In this document: in pieces, positions 1-5,231 of the stretch | Layout: every line of letters starts with the position of its first letter | Position numbering within the stretch: position 1 is the stretch's first letter | DNA from: Alistipes sp. | Lineage (GTDB): Bacteria; Bacteroidota; Bacteroidia; Bacteroidales; Rikenellaceae | DNA: 5,231 nt | Assembly: GCA_017501025.1 (NCBI GenBank) | Contig: JAFVXS010000126.1 | Span: forward strand, 1-5,231 | Reading direction: 5' to 3' | Notes under the pieces: generated by a model | Told to the model about the DNA's origin: nothing | What the model saw: the letters and a program-made list of their open reading frames with translations, nothing else | Databases searched by the model: none | Translations under genes and position numbers: made by a program

Positions 1-530
1 GGGCTCGCGGAGCCGAAGTGCAACTCATCAGTGGTCGCACCGTGCTCGATACCCCTGTGGGTGTAGAGCGTATCGACGTACTCTCGGCAGAGGATATGTA
101 CCGCGAAGCAACCCAACGCTTTGAGGATGCCGATATCGCCGTAATGTGTGCTGCCGTTGCCGACTACACTCCAAAAGAGGTTGCCGACCACAAAATCAAG
201 AAGGGCGAGGGCGATATGCAACTCACACTGCGTCGCACACACGATATCGCAGCTGCACTCGGAGCCGTAAAAGGCAACCGCATCCTCGTAGGTTTTGCTT
301 TGGAGAGCGATGACGGCATAGAGAGTGCCAAACGCAAACTCACTACAAAATCGTTCGACTTTGTAGTACTGAACTCGATGAAGGATAAGGGTGCCACATT
401 CGGCACCGACACCAATCTTGTAACATTTGTCGATAGCGAGGGGTGCAATCGCCTGCCACTGCTCTCGAAGAGAGAGGTTGCCGAGCAGATTGCCGACCGC
501 ATCGAGGCTATTTCGGCGGCAAAAGAGTAG
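1..530 (+). CDS. coaBC: CoaBC, C-terminal phosphopantothenate-cysteine ligase (CoaB) domain, 5' end cut by window edge
   Basis: This is the CoaB half of the bifunctional coenzyme A enzyme. CoaB activates 4'-phosphopantothenate with CTP and joins it to cysteine; the N-terminal CoaC half, outside the window, then decarboxylates the product to 4'-phosphopantetheine in the cytosol. The open frame enters from the left edge (first full codon at base 3) and reads ARGAEVQLISG, the usual CoaB strand before a P-GV-I-V-SA-EM stretch, so the GTG at 18 is an internal valine and not a start. Family motifs are present: AAVADY at 150-167, the KIKK lysine motif at 192-203 (the K-x-K-K motif of the ligase), a VGFALES stretch near 289-309, and an N-rich nucleotide-site segment (FVVLNS) near 360-378. 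The stop is TAG at 528-530. The reading frame looks intact, and recN follows after 24 bp, which suggests cotranscription. Identification is firm; only the missing N-terminal part is unknown. Confidence 0.95.
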   Translation, partial: ARGAEVQLISGRTVLDTPVGVERIDVLSAEDMYREATQRFEDADIAVMCAAVADYTPKEVADHKIKKGEGDMQLTLRRTHDIAAALGAVKGNRILVGFALESDDGIESAKRKLTTKSFDFVVLNSMKDKGATFGTDTNLVTFVDSEGCNRLPLLSKREVAEQIADRIEAISAAKE

Positions 531-554
531 CCACACCACCAAACATCCAACGCT

Positions 555-2195
555 ATGCTTACGCGACTATCAATCGAAAACTACGCCATCATCGAGCAAC
601 TCGATGTGGAGTTCGACTCCCGCCTGAATATCATCACAGGCGAAACAGGAGCCGGAAAGTCGATTATGTTGGGTGCGTTGGCTCTTTTGTTGGGCAATCG
701 TAGCGACTCGTCGCTCTTCAAAGATGCTACGCACAACTGCGTAGTCGAAGGCGAATGGCAAATCAACGCATCGCTGCGACCGCTATTCGACGAGTTGGAT
801 ATCCCGTTCGAAGAGCAGACCATAATACGTCGCATCATAACACCTGCGGGCAAGAGTCGTGTATTTGTGAACGATATGCCCACTACGGTAGGCGACCTGC
901 GTCTATTGAGCGAACGACTTATCGACGTACACTCACAACACCAGAACCTTATACTCTCGTCCGAAGATTTCCGTCAGGAGGCTCTCGATTCGATGGCGGA
1001 GAGTGTTCAACTTGCGACCGAGTATCGCACAGCCTATCAGAGTTATCGTGCTACGGAGCAGGCTCTCTCGGAACTCAACGCCTCGATAGAGCAGATTCGC
1101 TCGGAGGAGGAGTGGTTGCGACACCAATGCGACGAACTCTCGGCGGCCAATCTGCGAGATGGCGAGATTGAGGAGTTGGAGGCAGAGCAGCAGCAACTTG
1201 CCAATGCCGACTCAATAAACGAGGCTCTCGGTGTACTGCACGAGGCTTTGGACAACGACCTCAACGGCACTCTGCTTATGCTTAAAGAGCGTCGCTTGGC
1301 TCTATCACGTATCGAATCGTTCTTCCCTGCGGCTACGGAGCTGCGTGAGCGACTCGACTCGATAGCCATCGAGTTGAAGGATATCGACGCAACCGCTGCA
1401 TCGTATCTGCAACGCATAGATGACAATCCACAACGGTTGGAGGAGATTGACAACCGTCTCGATATGCTCTACTCACTCTGTCGCAAACATCGTTGCGAGG
1501 ATATCGCTGCACTGCGACAACTCCACGCGAAGTACGAGCAGCAACTCTCGACAATCGAACACTCGAACGAACGCCAACAGCAGTTGGAGGAGGAGTTGCG
1601 GGTTGCACGACAGCAGGCTATGCAGTTGGCATCAGCCCTGCACGCACAACGAGCAAAGGTTGCTCCACAACTCGAATCGGAGGTGGTCGCCATTCTGCGA
1701 AGTGTCGGCATTGTCGATGCACAATTCTGTGTCGATATTGAGGAGGTACCACTCCGTGAGACGGGAGCCGACCGCATATCGTTCCTATTCTCGGCAAACA
1801 AAGGTGCAGCAGTCCGACCTATCGAGCGTATCGCTTCGGGAGGTGAGCTGTCGCGTGTTATGTTGGCACTGAAAGCAACTCTCGCAAAGCGAATGGAGTT
1901 GCCTACAATCATATTCGACGAGATCGACACCGGAATTTCGGGACGTACCGCATCTGCCGTTGGCGATATCATTGCCGAACTCGCCCAATCTATGCAGGTT
2001 ATCGACATCACACACCTGCCACAAGTCGCATCGAAAGGCAATCGTCATCTGCTTGTCTATAAGAGCGAGGGCACGGTGCAAATCAAAGCCCTCGACGACA
2101 AGGAGCGTATTACCGAAATCGCCGCGATGTTGTCGGGCGATAATATCACCGATGCAGCCATAGACCAAGCACGAAACCTCCTAAATATCCACTAA
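555..2195 (+). CDS. recN: DNA repair protein RecN (SMC-like ATPase)
   Basis: RecN is a cytosolic SMC-related ATPase that acts early in recombinational repair of double-strand breaks, holding DNA ends or sister chromatids for RecA. The 546-residue length matches the family (about 550). The N-terminal head begins MLTRLSIENYAIIEQ and carries Walker A GETGAGKS at residues 29-36. A long Glu/Gln/Arg/Leu-rich helical part, about residues 150-360, is the antiparallel coiled-coil arm. The C-terminal head has the ABC signature SGGELS at 428-433, Walker B ending in D455-E456 within FDEIDTGISG (a RecN hallmark), and the switch histidine H487 in THLPQ. ATG 555 is chosen because the family starts with this strand immediately before the head domain; no Shine-Dalgarno is present, as is normal in Bacteroidetes. 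It lies 24 bp after coaBC and 2 bp before the lipoprotein gene, so it is probably in one operon with both. No LexA-type operator is evident in the 24-bp gap. Confidence 0.97.
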   Translation: MLTRLSIENYAIIEQLDVEFDSRLNIITGETGAGKSIMLGALALLLGNRSDSSLFKDATHNCVVEGEWQINASLRPLFDELDIPFEEQTIIRRIITPAGKSRVFVNDMPTTVGDLRLLSERLIDVHSQHQNLILSSEDFRQEALDSMAESVQLATEYRTAYQSYRATEQALSELNASIEQIRSEEEWLRHQCDELSAANLRDGEIEELEAEQQQLANADSINEALGVLHEALDNDLNGTLLMLKERRLALSRIESFFPAATELRERLDSIAIELKDIDATAASYLQRIDDNPQRLEEIDNRLDMLYSLCRKHRCEDIAALRQLHAKYEQQLSTIEHSNERQQQLEEELRVARQQAMQLASALHAQRAKVAPQLESEVVAILRSVGIVDAQFCVDIEEVPLRETGADRISFLFSANKGAAVRPIERIASGGELSRVMLALKATLAKRMELPTIIFDEIDTGISGRTASAVGDIIAELAQSMQVIDITHLPQVASKGNRHLLVYKSEGTVQIKALDDKERITEIAAMLSGDNITDAAIDQARNLLNIH

Positions 2196-2197
2196 CG

Positions 2198-3292
2198 ATG
2201 CTGCGGAGGTTAATCGAAATATCACTAATCGCTCTTCTCTGCACAGCGTGCCACTCTGCATCGACATCGCAATCGTTCTCGGAGCTCTATCTGCCACGTC
2301 ACGCCAAAGGGTTTGTAATCGAATATGACTCTCTGCGTCGATGCGAAGTGTTACGAATACGAAATCCATATCAAAGCAGCCGACAATACGAGCAGGTCGT
2401 AGCCCTGAATAGCAATACGGAGCGGATAGCAGTGTTATCGTCGAGTTTTGCCGCAATGTTGGAGGCGATAGGCGAAGAGGAGCGAATTGTCGGAGTTTCG
2501 GGCGTGCAGTACATCGTCAGTCCAGCCATACGCCAACGTATCGACGAGCAGAAGATTGTCGAAATTGGACACGAATCGTCAATGCGGTTCGAGGTTTTGA
2601 AGTCGCTCGATGTCGATGTTGTACTACTCTACGGGCTCTATGGCGAGGATACCTCACTAACATCGAAACTGCAACAACTCGACATACCTTATGTATATAT
2701 AGGTGACTATACCGAATCTACCCCACTCGGAAAGGCGGAGTGGTGTGTCGCCATTGCGGCTCTATGTCAATGTCGTGAGCGGGGCGAAGAGTATTTCCGA
2801 ACTATCGAGGAGCGATACGAGCGGTTGCGTGACTCTATCCGTCAGAGTATGCAAGGCAGACCACGTCCGCAAGTTATGCTCAATATGCCATACCGCGACA
2901 CGTGGTTTATGCCACCTACCGAGAGCTACTTTGTCCGCCTTATCGAGGATGGTGGCGGAGAGTATCTCTATCGCCAAAACCAATCTCGCGAGTCGGTACC
3001 GATATCCATCGAAGAGGCTCTGTTGATTGCTCACCGTGCCGATGTATGGCTGAATGTCGGACAGTGCAACACACTCGATGAGCTGCGACAGACGTTACCT
3101 CGATTTGCCGATGTCAAGGCGATAAAAAACCGCCGCATATACAACAACAACCGTCGTCAGGGCATTTCGGGAGGCAGCGACTTTTGGGAGTCGGGAGCCG
3201 TAAGGCCCGATGTTGTCCTCAACGATATCGCAAAATTGCTCTGCAACGATGATTGCGACGAGGAGCTATACTACTACAAACAGTTACGATAG
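2198..3292 (+). CDS. Periplasmic solute-binding lipoprotein of a FecB/BtuF-type (siderophore, heme or corrinoid) ABC importer
   Basis: This 364-residue protein is the ligand-capturing part of the importer encoded by the next two genes. The N-terminus is a lipoprotein signal: Arg3-Arg4, a hydrophobic stretch (residues 5-17), then CTAC with predicted lipidated Cys18. Residues after it (HSASTS) lack the acidic run of Bacteroidetes surface-export signals, so I infer that it faces the periplasm. From about residue 67 it follows the type III binding-protein fold (Peripla_BP_2): VVALNSNTERIAVL, then EEERIVGVS (93-101), RFEVLKSLDVDVVLLYG (130-146) as the end of lobe 1, a linking helix around 180-220, and lobe 2 from about 225 (PQVMLNMPYRDTW). 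The C-terminal GGSDFWESGAVRPDVVLNDIAK (325-346) and the LYYYKQL end fit Bacteroidetes members. There are seven cysteines besides the signal-peptide Cys15 and the lipidated Cys18. The start lies 2 bp after the recN stop, implying translational coupling. The fold and role are well supported; the ligand is not determined. Confidence 0.88.
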   Translation: MLRRLIEISLIALLCTACHSASTSQSFSELYLPRHAKGFVIEYDSLRRCEVLRIRNPYQSSRQYEQVVALNSNTERIAVLSSSFAAMLEAIGEEERIVGVSGVQYIVSPAIRQRIDEQKIVEIGHESSMRFEVLKSLDVDVVLLYGLYGEDTSLTSKLQQLDIPYVYIGDYTESTPLGKAEWCVAIAALCQCRERGEEYFRTIEERYERLRDSIRQSMQGRPRPQVMLNMPYRDTWFMPPTESYFVRLIEDGGGEYLYRQNQSRESVPISIEEALLIAHRADVWLNVGQCNTLDELRQTLPRFADVKAIKNRRIYNNNRRQGISGGSDFWESGAVRPDVVLNDIAKLLCNDDCDEELYYYKQLR

Positions 3293-3294
3293 TT

Positions 3295-4302
3295 ATGCCA
3301 CGATACCATAAACCGATATTTGCAACGCTCTGCATCGCGGCACTGCTTCTCTTTGTTGCCGACATCTTCTTCGGCAGCATCGCCATACCCGTATCGGAGG
3401 TGTGGGCAGCCCTTATTGGCAAGAGTAGCGATGCCACACTGCGTTCGATAGTCCTCGATATCCGACTTATCAAGGCGATAGTTGCCATCATCGCCGGCGT
3501 ATCGCTATCGGTCAGCGGTTTGCAGATGCAGACTATGTTCCGCAACCCGTTGGCAGGACCATACGTCTTGGGTGTCAGTGCCGGAGCAAGTTTCGGAGTT
3601 GCACTCTTTACGTTGGGCGTACCCCTTTTGGGCATATCGCTCTCGCCGTGGATGGCAAGCCTCGGCTCGGCAGGTGCAGCGTGGGCAGGTGCAGCGTGTG
3701 TTATGATGATTATCGTGATACTCGCCCGCCGTATGCGTGATGTGATGGTTATTCTGATTCTCGGAATGATGCTCTCGTCGGCACTCTCTGCCGTAGTCGA
3801 AATACTCCAATATTTGAGCAACGAGGCCGCTCTCAAAACCTATGTGGTATGGACAATGGGCTCGTTGGGCGATGTAACCCTCGGACAACTTGCAATGATA
3901 ATACCGATATTCGCCGTTGGAGTGTTGCTCTCCATCGTATCGATTAAAGGGCTGAATGCAATATTATTGGGCGAAACAAGTGCTATGACCGTCGGCATAA
4001 ATGTCGCTCGTCTGCGTCGCCGACTCTACATGTCGACTACCCTGTTGGCAGGTACCGTAACGGCATTTTGTGGTCCTATCGGCTTTGTCGGTTTGGCAGC
4101 ACCACATATTGCCCGAATGGTTTTCCGCTCGGCAGACCATCGAATCTTGTTGCCTGCATCGGCATTGGTGGGCTGCATAATGTTACTCGCTGCCGACCTA
4201 ATTACAACAACCGTACACCTGCCCGTAAATACCATAACCGCACTGATGGGTATTCCCGTAGTGGCATACATTGTTATACATCGTCCAAACCAGATGCAAT
4301 GA
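3295..4302 (+). CDS. FecCD-family ABC importer permease
   Basis: This is the inner-membrane channel subunit of a type II ABC importer, which works as a homodimer with two ATPase copies. From ATG 3295 it has 335 residues, typical for FecCD/BtuC. The frame is open back to a TTG at 3253, but that start would overlap the lipoprotein gene by 40 bp; ATG 3295 lies 2 bp after its stop, matches the recN-lipoprotein spacing, and puts the first membrane helix (residues 8-27) near the N-terminus. Family landmarks are SGLQMQTMFRNPLAGPYVLGVSAGA (74-98), the segment CGPIGFVGLAAPHIAR (259-273 region, containing the coupling-helix area), LPASALVG (286-293), and the last-helix motif LPVNTITALMGIP (309-321). 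Many hydrophobic segments fit the 8-10 helices usual in the family. Residues 126-135 read AGAAWAGAAC, the product of an exact 15-bp tandem duplication. Its stop overlaps the ATPase start. Substrate cannot be read from the sequence. Confidence 0.93.
   Translation: MPRYHKPIFATLCIAALLLFVADIFFGSIAIPVSEVWAALIGKSSDATLRSIVLDIRLIKAIVAIIAGVSLSVSGLQMQTMFRNPLAGPYVLGVSAGASFGVALFTLGVPLLGISLSPWMASLGSAGAAWAGAACVMMIIVILARRMRDVMVILILGMMLSSALSAVVEILQYLSNEAALKTYVVWTMGSLGDVTLGQLAMIIPIFAVGVLLSIVSIKGLNAILLGETSAMTVGINVARLRRRLYMSTTLLAGTVTAFCGPIGFVGLAAPHIARMVFRSADHRILLPASALVGCIMLLAADLITTTVHLPVNTITALMGIPVVAYIVIHRPNQMQ
3661..3698 (+). repeat. Exact 15-bp in-frame tandem duplication inside the permease gene, next to a 5-bp tandem repeat
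   Basis: The 15-base unit GGCAGGTGCAGCGTG occurs twice head to tail at 3669-3683 and 3684-3698 with no mismatch, and the match ends exactly at both borders. Just before it, CTCGG is also doubled at 3661-3670, sharing its last two bases with the first 15-mer. Because 15 is a multiple of three, the frame is kept and the protein gains AGAAW-AGAAC at permease residues 126-135, in a predicted membrane helix. The identity of third codon positions suggests a recent slippage event and not chance. Confidence 0.9.
4299..4302 (+). promoter_or_regulatory. ATGA stop-start overlap coupling permease and ATPase translation
   Basis: The permease stop TGA (4300-4302) and the ATPase start ATG (4299-4301) share two bases. 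No Shine-Dalgarno precedes the start, so ribosome re-initiation after the permease stop is the likely way the ATPase is translated. This overlap decides the ATPase start. Confidence 0.75.
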
Positions 4303-5012
4303 TACACCTCTGCAACATATCATTGGGTTACGATAACCGCCAACTCCTCCGTAATGCCGAGGCACACTTTGCCGCAGCCACACTTACAGCTCTCGTAGGT
4401 CGCAACGGCACAGGAAAAAGCACCCTGATACGGGCAATTATCGGTAGCGAAAAACCACTATCGGGAGAGATTTTGATTGGCGGCACCCTACTGTCAGAAC
4501 TCTCGGCAGCAGAACTTGCTCGACGCTTGGCATACGTCGGCACCGAGCGGATTCGCACCGCCAACCTAACCTGTCGCGATGTGGTTGCAATGGGTAGAAT
4601 GCCATATACAAATTGGTTCGGAACACTGCGTCGAGCCGACTTCGAGATTGTCGATAGAGCTTTGGAATCGGTGCAGATGCAACAATTTGCCAACCGCGAC
4701 ATAGCAACCCTCTCGGATGGCGAGGCTCAACGCATAATGATTGCCAAAGCCCTTGCACAAGAGAGCGACATCATCCTACTCGACGAACCGTGTGCTTTTC
4801 TCGACATCCCGACACGATTCGACATCTGCCGACTACTCCGACACCTCGCCCACGAGGAGGGCAAGTGCATACTCTTCTCAACCCACGATACGGACTCCGC
4901 TTTCGAAGTGTGTGACCAATTTGCCGCAATCGAAAACCAACAACTGACCCTGATTGCAAAAGAGGATGCCCGCAATAAAATCGCAAAACTATTCGGAATA
5001 GCAACAAAATAG
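4299..5012 (+). CDS. ABC importer ATPase subunit (FecE/BtuD type)
   Basis: This cytosolic ATPase powers the importer formed with the two preceding genes. The open frame extends upstream to an ATG at 4068, but that would put 77 unrelated residues inside the permease gene; ATG 4299 forms an ATGA overlap with the permease stop and starts MIHLCNISLGYDN, the normal first strand with the A-loop tyrosine Y11. The 237-residue length is slightly short for the family (about 250). Walker A is GRNGTGKST (34-42), the signature is LSDGE (138-142), Walker B is IILLDE with D162 and E163, the D-loop is FLD (167-169), and the switch histidine is H196 in STHD. The place normally held by the Q-loop glutamine reads YVGTER, with T82 where Q is expected. 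From memory, Bacteroidetes relatives have a similar T-E/D-R form, so this is probably lineage-typical and not a sign of inactivity. It is the last gene of the unit. Confidence 0.94.
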   Translation: MIHLCNISLGYDNRQLLRNAEAHFAAATLTALVGRNGTGKSTLIRAIIGSEKPLSGEILIGGTLLSELSAAELARRLAYVGTERIRTANLTCRDVVAMGRMPYTNWFGTLRRADFEIVDRALESVQMQQFANRDIATLSDGEAQRIMIAKALAQESDIILLDEPCAFLDIPTRFDICRLLRHLAHEEGKCILFSTHDTDSAFEVCDQFAAIENQQLTLIAKEDARNKIAKLFGIATK

Positions 5013-5024
5013 CCACTCCACAAA

Positions 5025-5075
5025 GCTCGCTTCTATGCCTTTTCAGGGGCTTTTCGAGCAATAAAAACATTTTTT
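5025..5075 (+). terminator. Weak candidate terminator after the importer ATPase gene
   Basis: Thirteen bases after the ATPase stop, GCTCG (5025-5029) can pair with CGAGC (5055-5059). Inside this, GCCT (5037-5040) can pair with GGGC (5047-5050, one G-T wobble), followed directly by TTTT at 5051-5054. A run of six T lies at 5070-5075, ten bases after the outer stem. The stem is short and the T-run is displaced, so it is not a textbook intrinsic terminator. Its position between an operon end and a separate tRNA promoter supports the call. Confidence 0.35.
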
Positions 5076-5087
5076 CTACCATTTTTC

Positions 5088-5117
5088 TTGCGGATTGCTT
5101 TTATTTTACTACCTTTG
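5088..5117 (+). promoter_or_regulatory. Bacteroidetes-type sigma promoter for the tRNA-Glu gene
   Basis: TTG at 5088-5090 (the -33 element) is followed after 19 bp by TACCTTTG at 5110-5117, a full match to the TAnnTTTG -7 element used by the Bacteroidetes primary sigma factor; 19 bp is the usual spacing. Surrounding DNA is AT-rich, unlike the flanking genes. Transcription should begin around 5122-5125, giving a leader of roughly 33 nucleotides before the tRNA. It is the only good promoter I see in non-coding sequence here. Confidence 0.85.
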
Positions 5118-5127
5118 CACCACTAAA

Positions 5128-5146
5128 TGCCCCAATATTTGAGGCA
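5128..5146 (+). other. Near-palindromic hairpin in the tRNA leader
   Basis: TGCCCCAATATTTGAGGCA can fold as TGCC with GGCA, one C-A mismatch, then CAA with TTG, closing on a TAT loop. It begins a few bases after the predicted transcription start and ends ten bases before the mature tRNA 5' end. It could be a processing or stability element of the precursor or chance; nothing in the sequence decides this. Confidence 0.4.
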
Positions 5147-5156
5147 ATAGCGGTAA

Positions 5157-5228
5157 GGCCCATTCGTCTATCGGCTAGGACGCAAGATTTTCATTCTTGA
5201 AAGAGGAGTTCGACTCTCCTATGGGCTA
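5157..5228 (+). tRNA. tRNA-Glu (anticodon TTC)
   Basis: A full cloverleaf can be drawn. The acceptor strand GGCCCAT (5157-5163) pairs with ATGGGCT (5221-5227), with a G1-U72 wobble at the end. The D stem is GTC (5166-5168) with GAC (5179-5181). The anticodon stem is CAAGA (5183-5187) with TCTTG (5195-5199) around the loop TTTTCAT, putting TTC at 5190-5192. The T stem is AGGAG (5204-5208) with CTCCT (5216-5220) around TTCGACT. A5228 is the discriminator. The next bases are CGA, so the 3' CCA is not encoded and must be added after transcription. The body closely resembles the Bacteroides tRNA-Glu I remember. It reads GAA and GAG codons and supplies Glu-tRNA for translation and heme precursor synthesis where GluTR is present. 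The window ends three bases later, so a following tRNA cluster cannot be judged. Confidence 0.96.
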
Positions 5229-5231
5229 CGA

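Noticed and set aside
18..20. GTG as the start of the CoaB protein
   Set aside because: The frame is open to the left edge and upstream codons encode conserved CoaB residues, so this is an internal valine of a gene cut by the window.
1469..2041. 190-codon open frame on the minus strand inside recN
   Set aside because: It is fully inside a well-identified gene. Its Arg/Ser/Cys-rich translation has no recognizable domain and mirrors the TCG and CGN codon use of the sense gene.
2193..2200. Cobalamin riboswitch or Fur operator ahead of the importer
   Set aside because: Only 2 bp separate recN and the lipoprotein gene, and I saw no B12-box-like or Fur-box-like sequence at the junction.
3253..3294. 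TTG start giving the permease 14 extra residues
   Set aside because: It would overlap the lipoprotein gene by 40 bp with a rare start codon, while ATG 3295 lies 2 bp after the stop and fits the usual family N-terminus.
3219..3836. 205-codon open frame on the minus strand across the lipoprotein-permease junction
   Set aside because: It lies opposite two confidently assigned coding regions, has a low-complexity Ile/Ala/Arg/Ser translation, and no promoter or domain supports it.
4068..4298. 77-residue N-terminal extension of the importer ATPase
   Set aside because: These residues come from reading the permease gene in another frame. The ABC domain starts properly at ATG 4299 in an ATGA overlap.
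1..5231. CRISPR array, insertion sequence or other mobile element
   Set aside because: No spaced direct repeats, terminal inverted repeats, transposase or integrase sequence was found; the genes are standard core and transport genes.

Overview
The window reads as chromosomal DNA from a member of the Bacteroidales, possibly Alistipes/Rikenellaceae-like. This rests on RecN and ABC-transporter proteins of Bacteroidetes type, the lack of purine-rich Shine-Dalgarno sequences before all four visible starts, a Bacteroidetes-type promoter (TTG, 19 bp, TACCTTTG) before the tRNA gene, and heavy use of TCG serine and CGN arginine codons. The genus is a guess. Everything readable lies on the + strand, and coding density is very high.

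Layout: (1) the 3' part of coaBC, the phosphopantothenate-cysteine ligase (CoaB) domain of the bifunctional coenzyme A enzyme, cut by the left edge; (2) complete recN, an SMC-like ATPase for recombinational repair; (3) a lipoprotein solute-binding protein; (4) a FecCD-type membrane permease; (5) a FecE/BtuD-type ATPase; (6) a 144-bp spacer with a weak candidate terminator, a clear promoter and a small leader hairpin; (7) a tRNA-Glu(TTC) gene ending at the right edge.

Genes 1 to 5 look like one transcription unit. The junctions are 24 bp, 2 bp, 2 bp and a 4-bp ATGA overlap, leaving no room for internal promoters outside coding sequence. Genes 3 to 5 form a complete type II ABC importer for an iron-siderophore, heme or corrinoid-like ligand: the lipoprotein captures the ligand in the periplasm, the permease carries it across the inner membrane, and the ATPase powers the step. 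No TonB-dependent outer-membrane receptor and no riboswitch is visible, so the ligand cannot be named.

I did not find an undescribed system. The points worth a second look are modest: an exact 15-bp in-frame tandem duplication in a permease membrane helix, a missing Q-loop glutamine in the ATPase, coupling of a metal-chelate importer to recN, the absence of a gene I would expect between coaBC and recN, and a tRNA leader with a near-palindromic hairpin.
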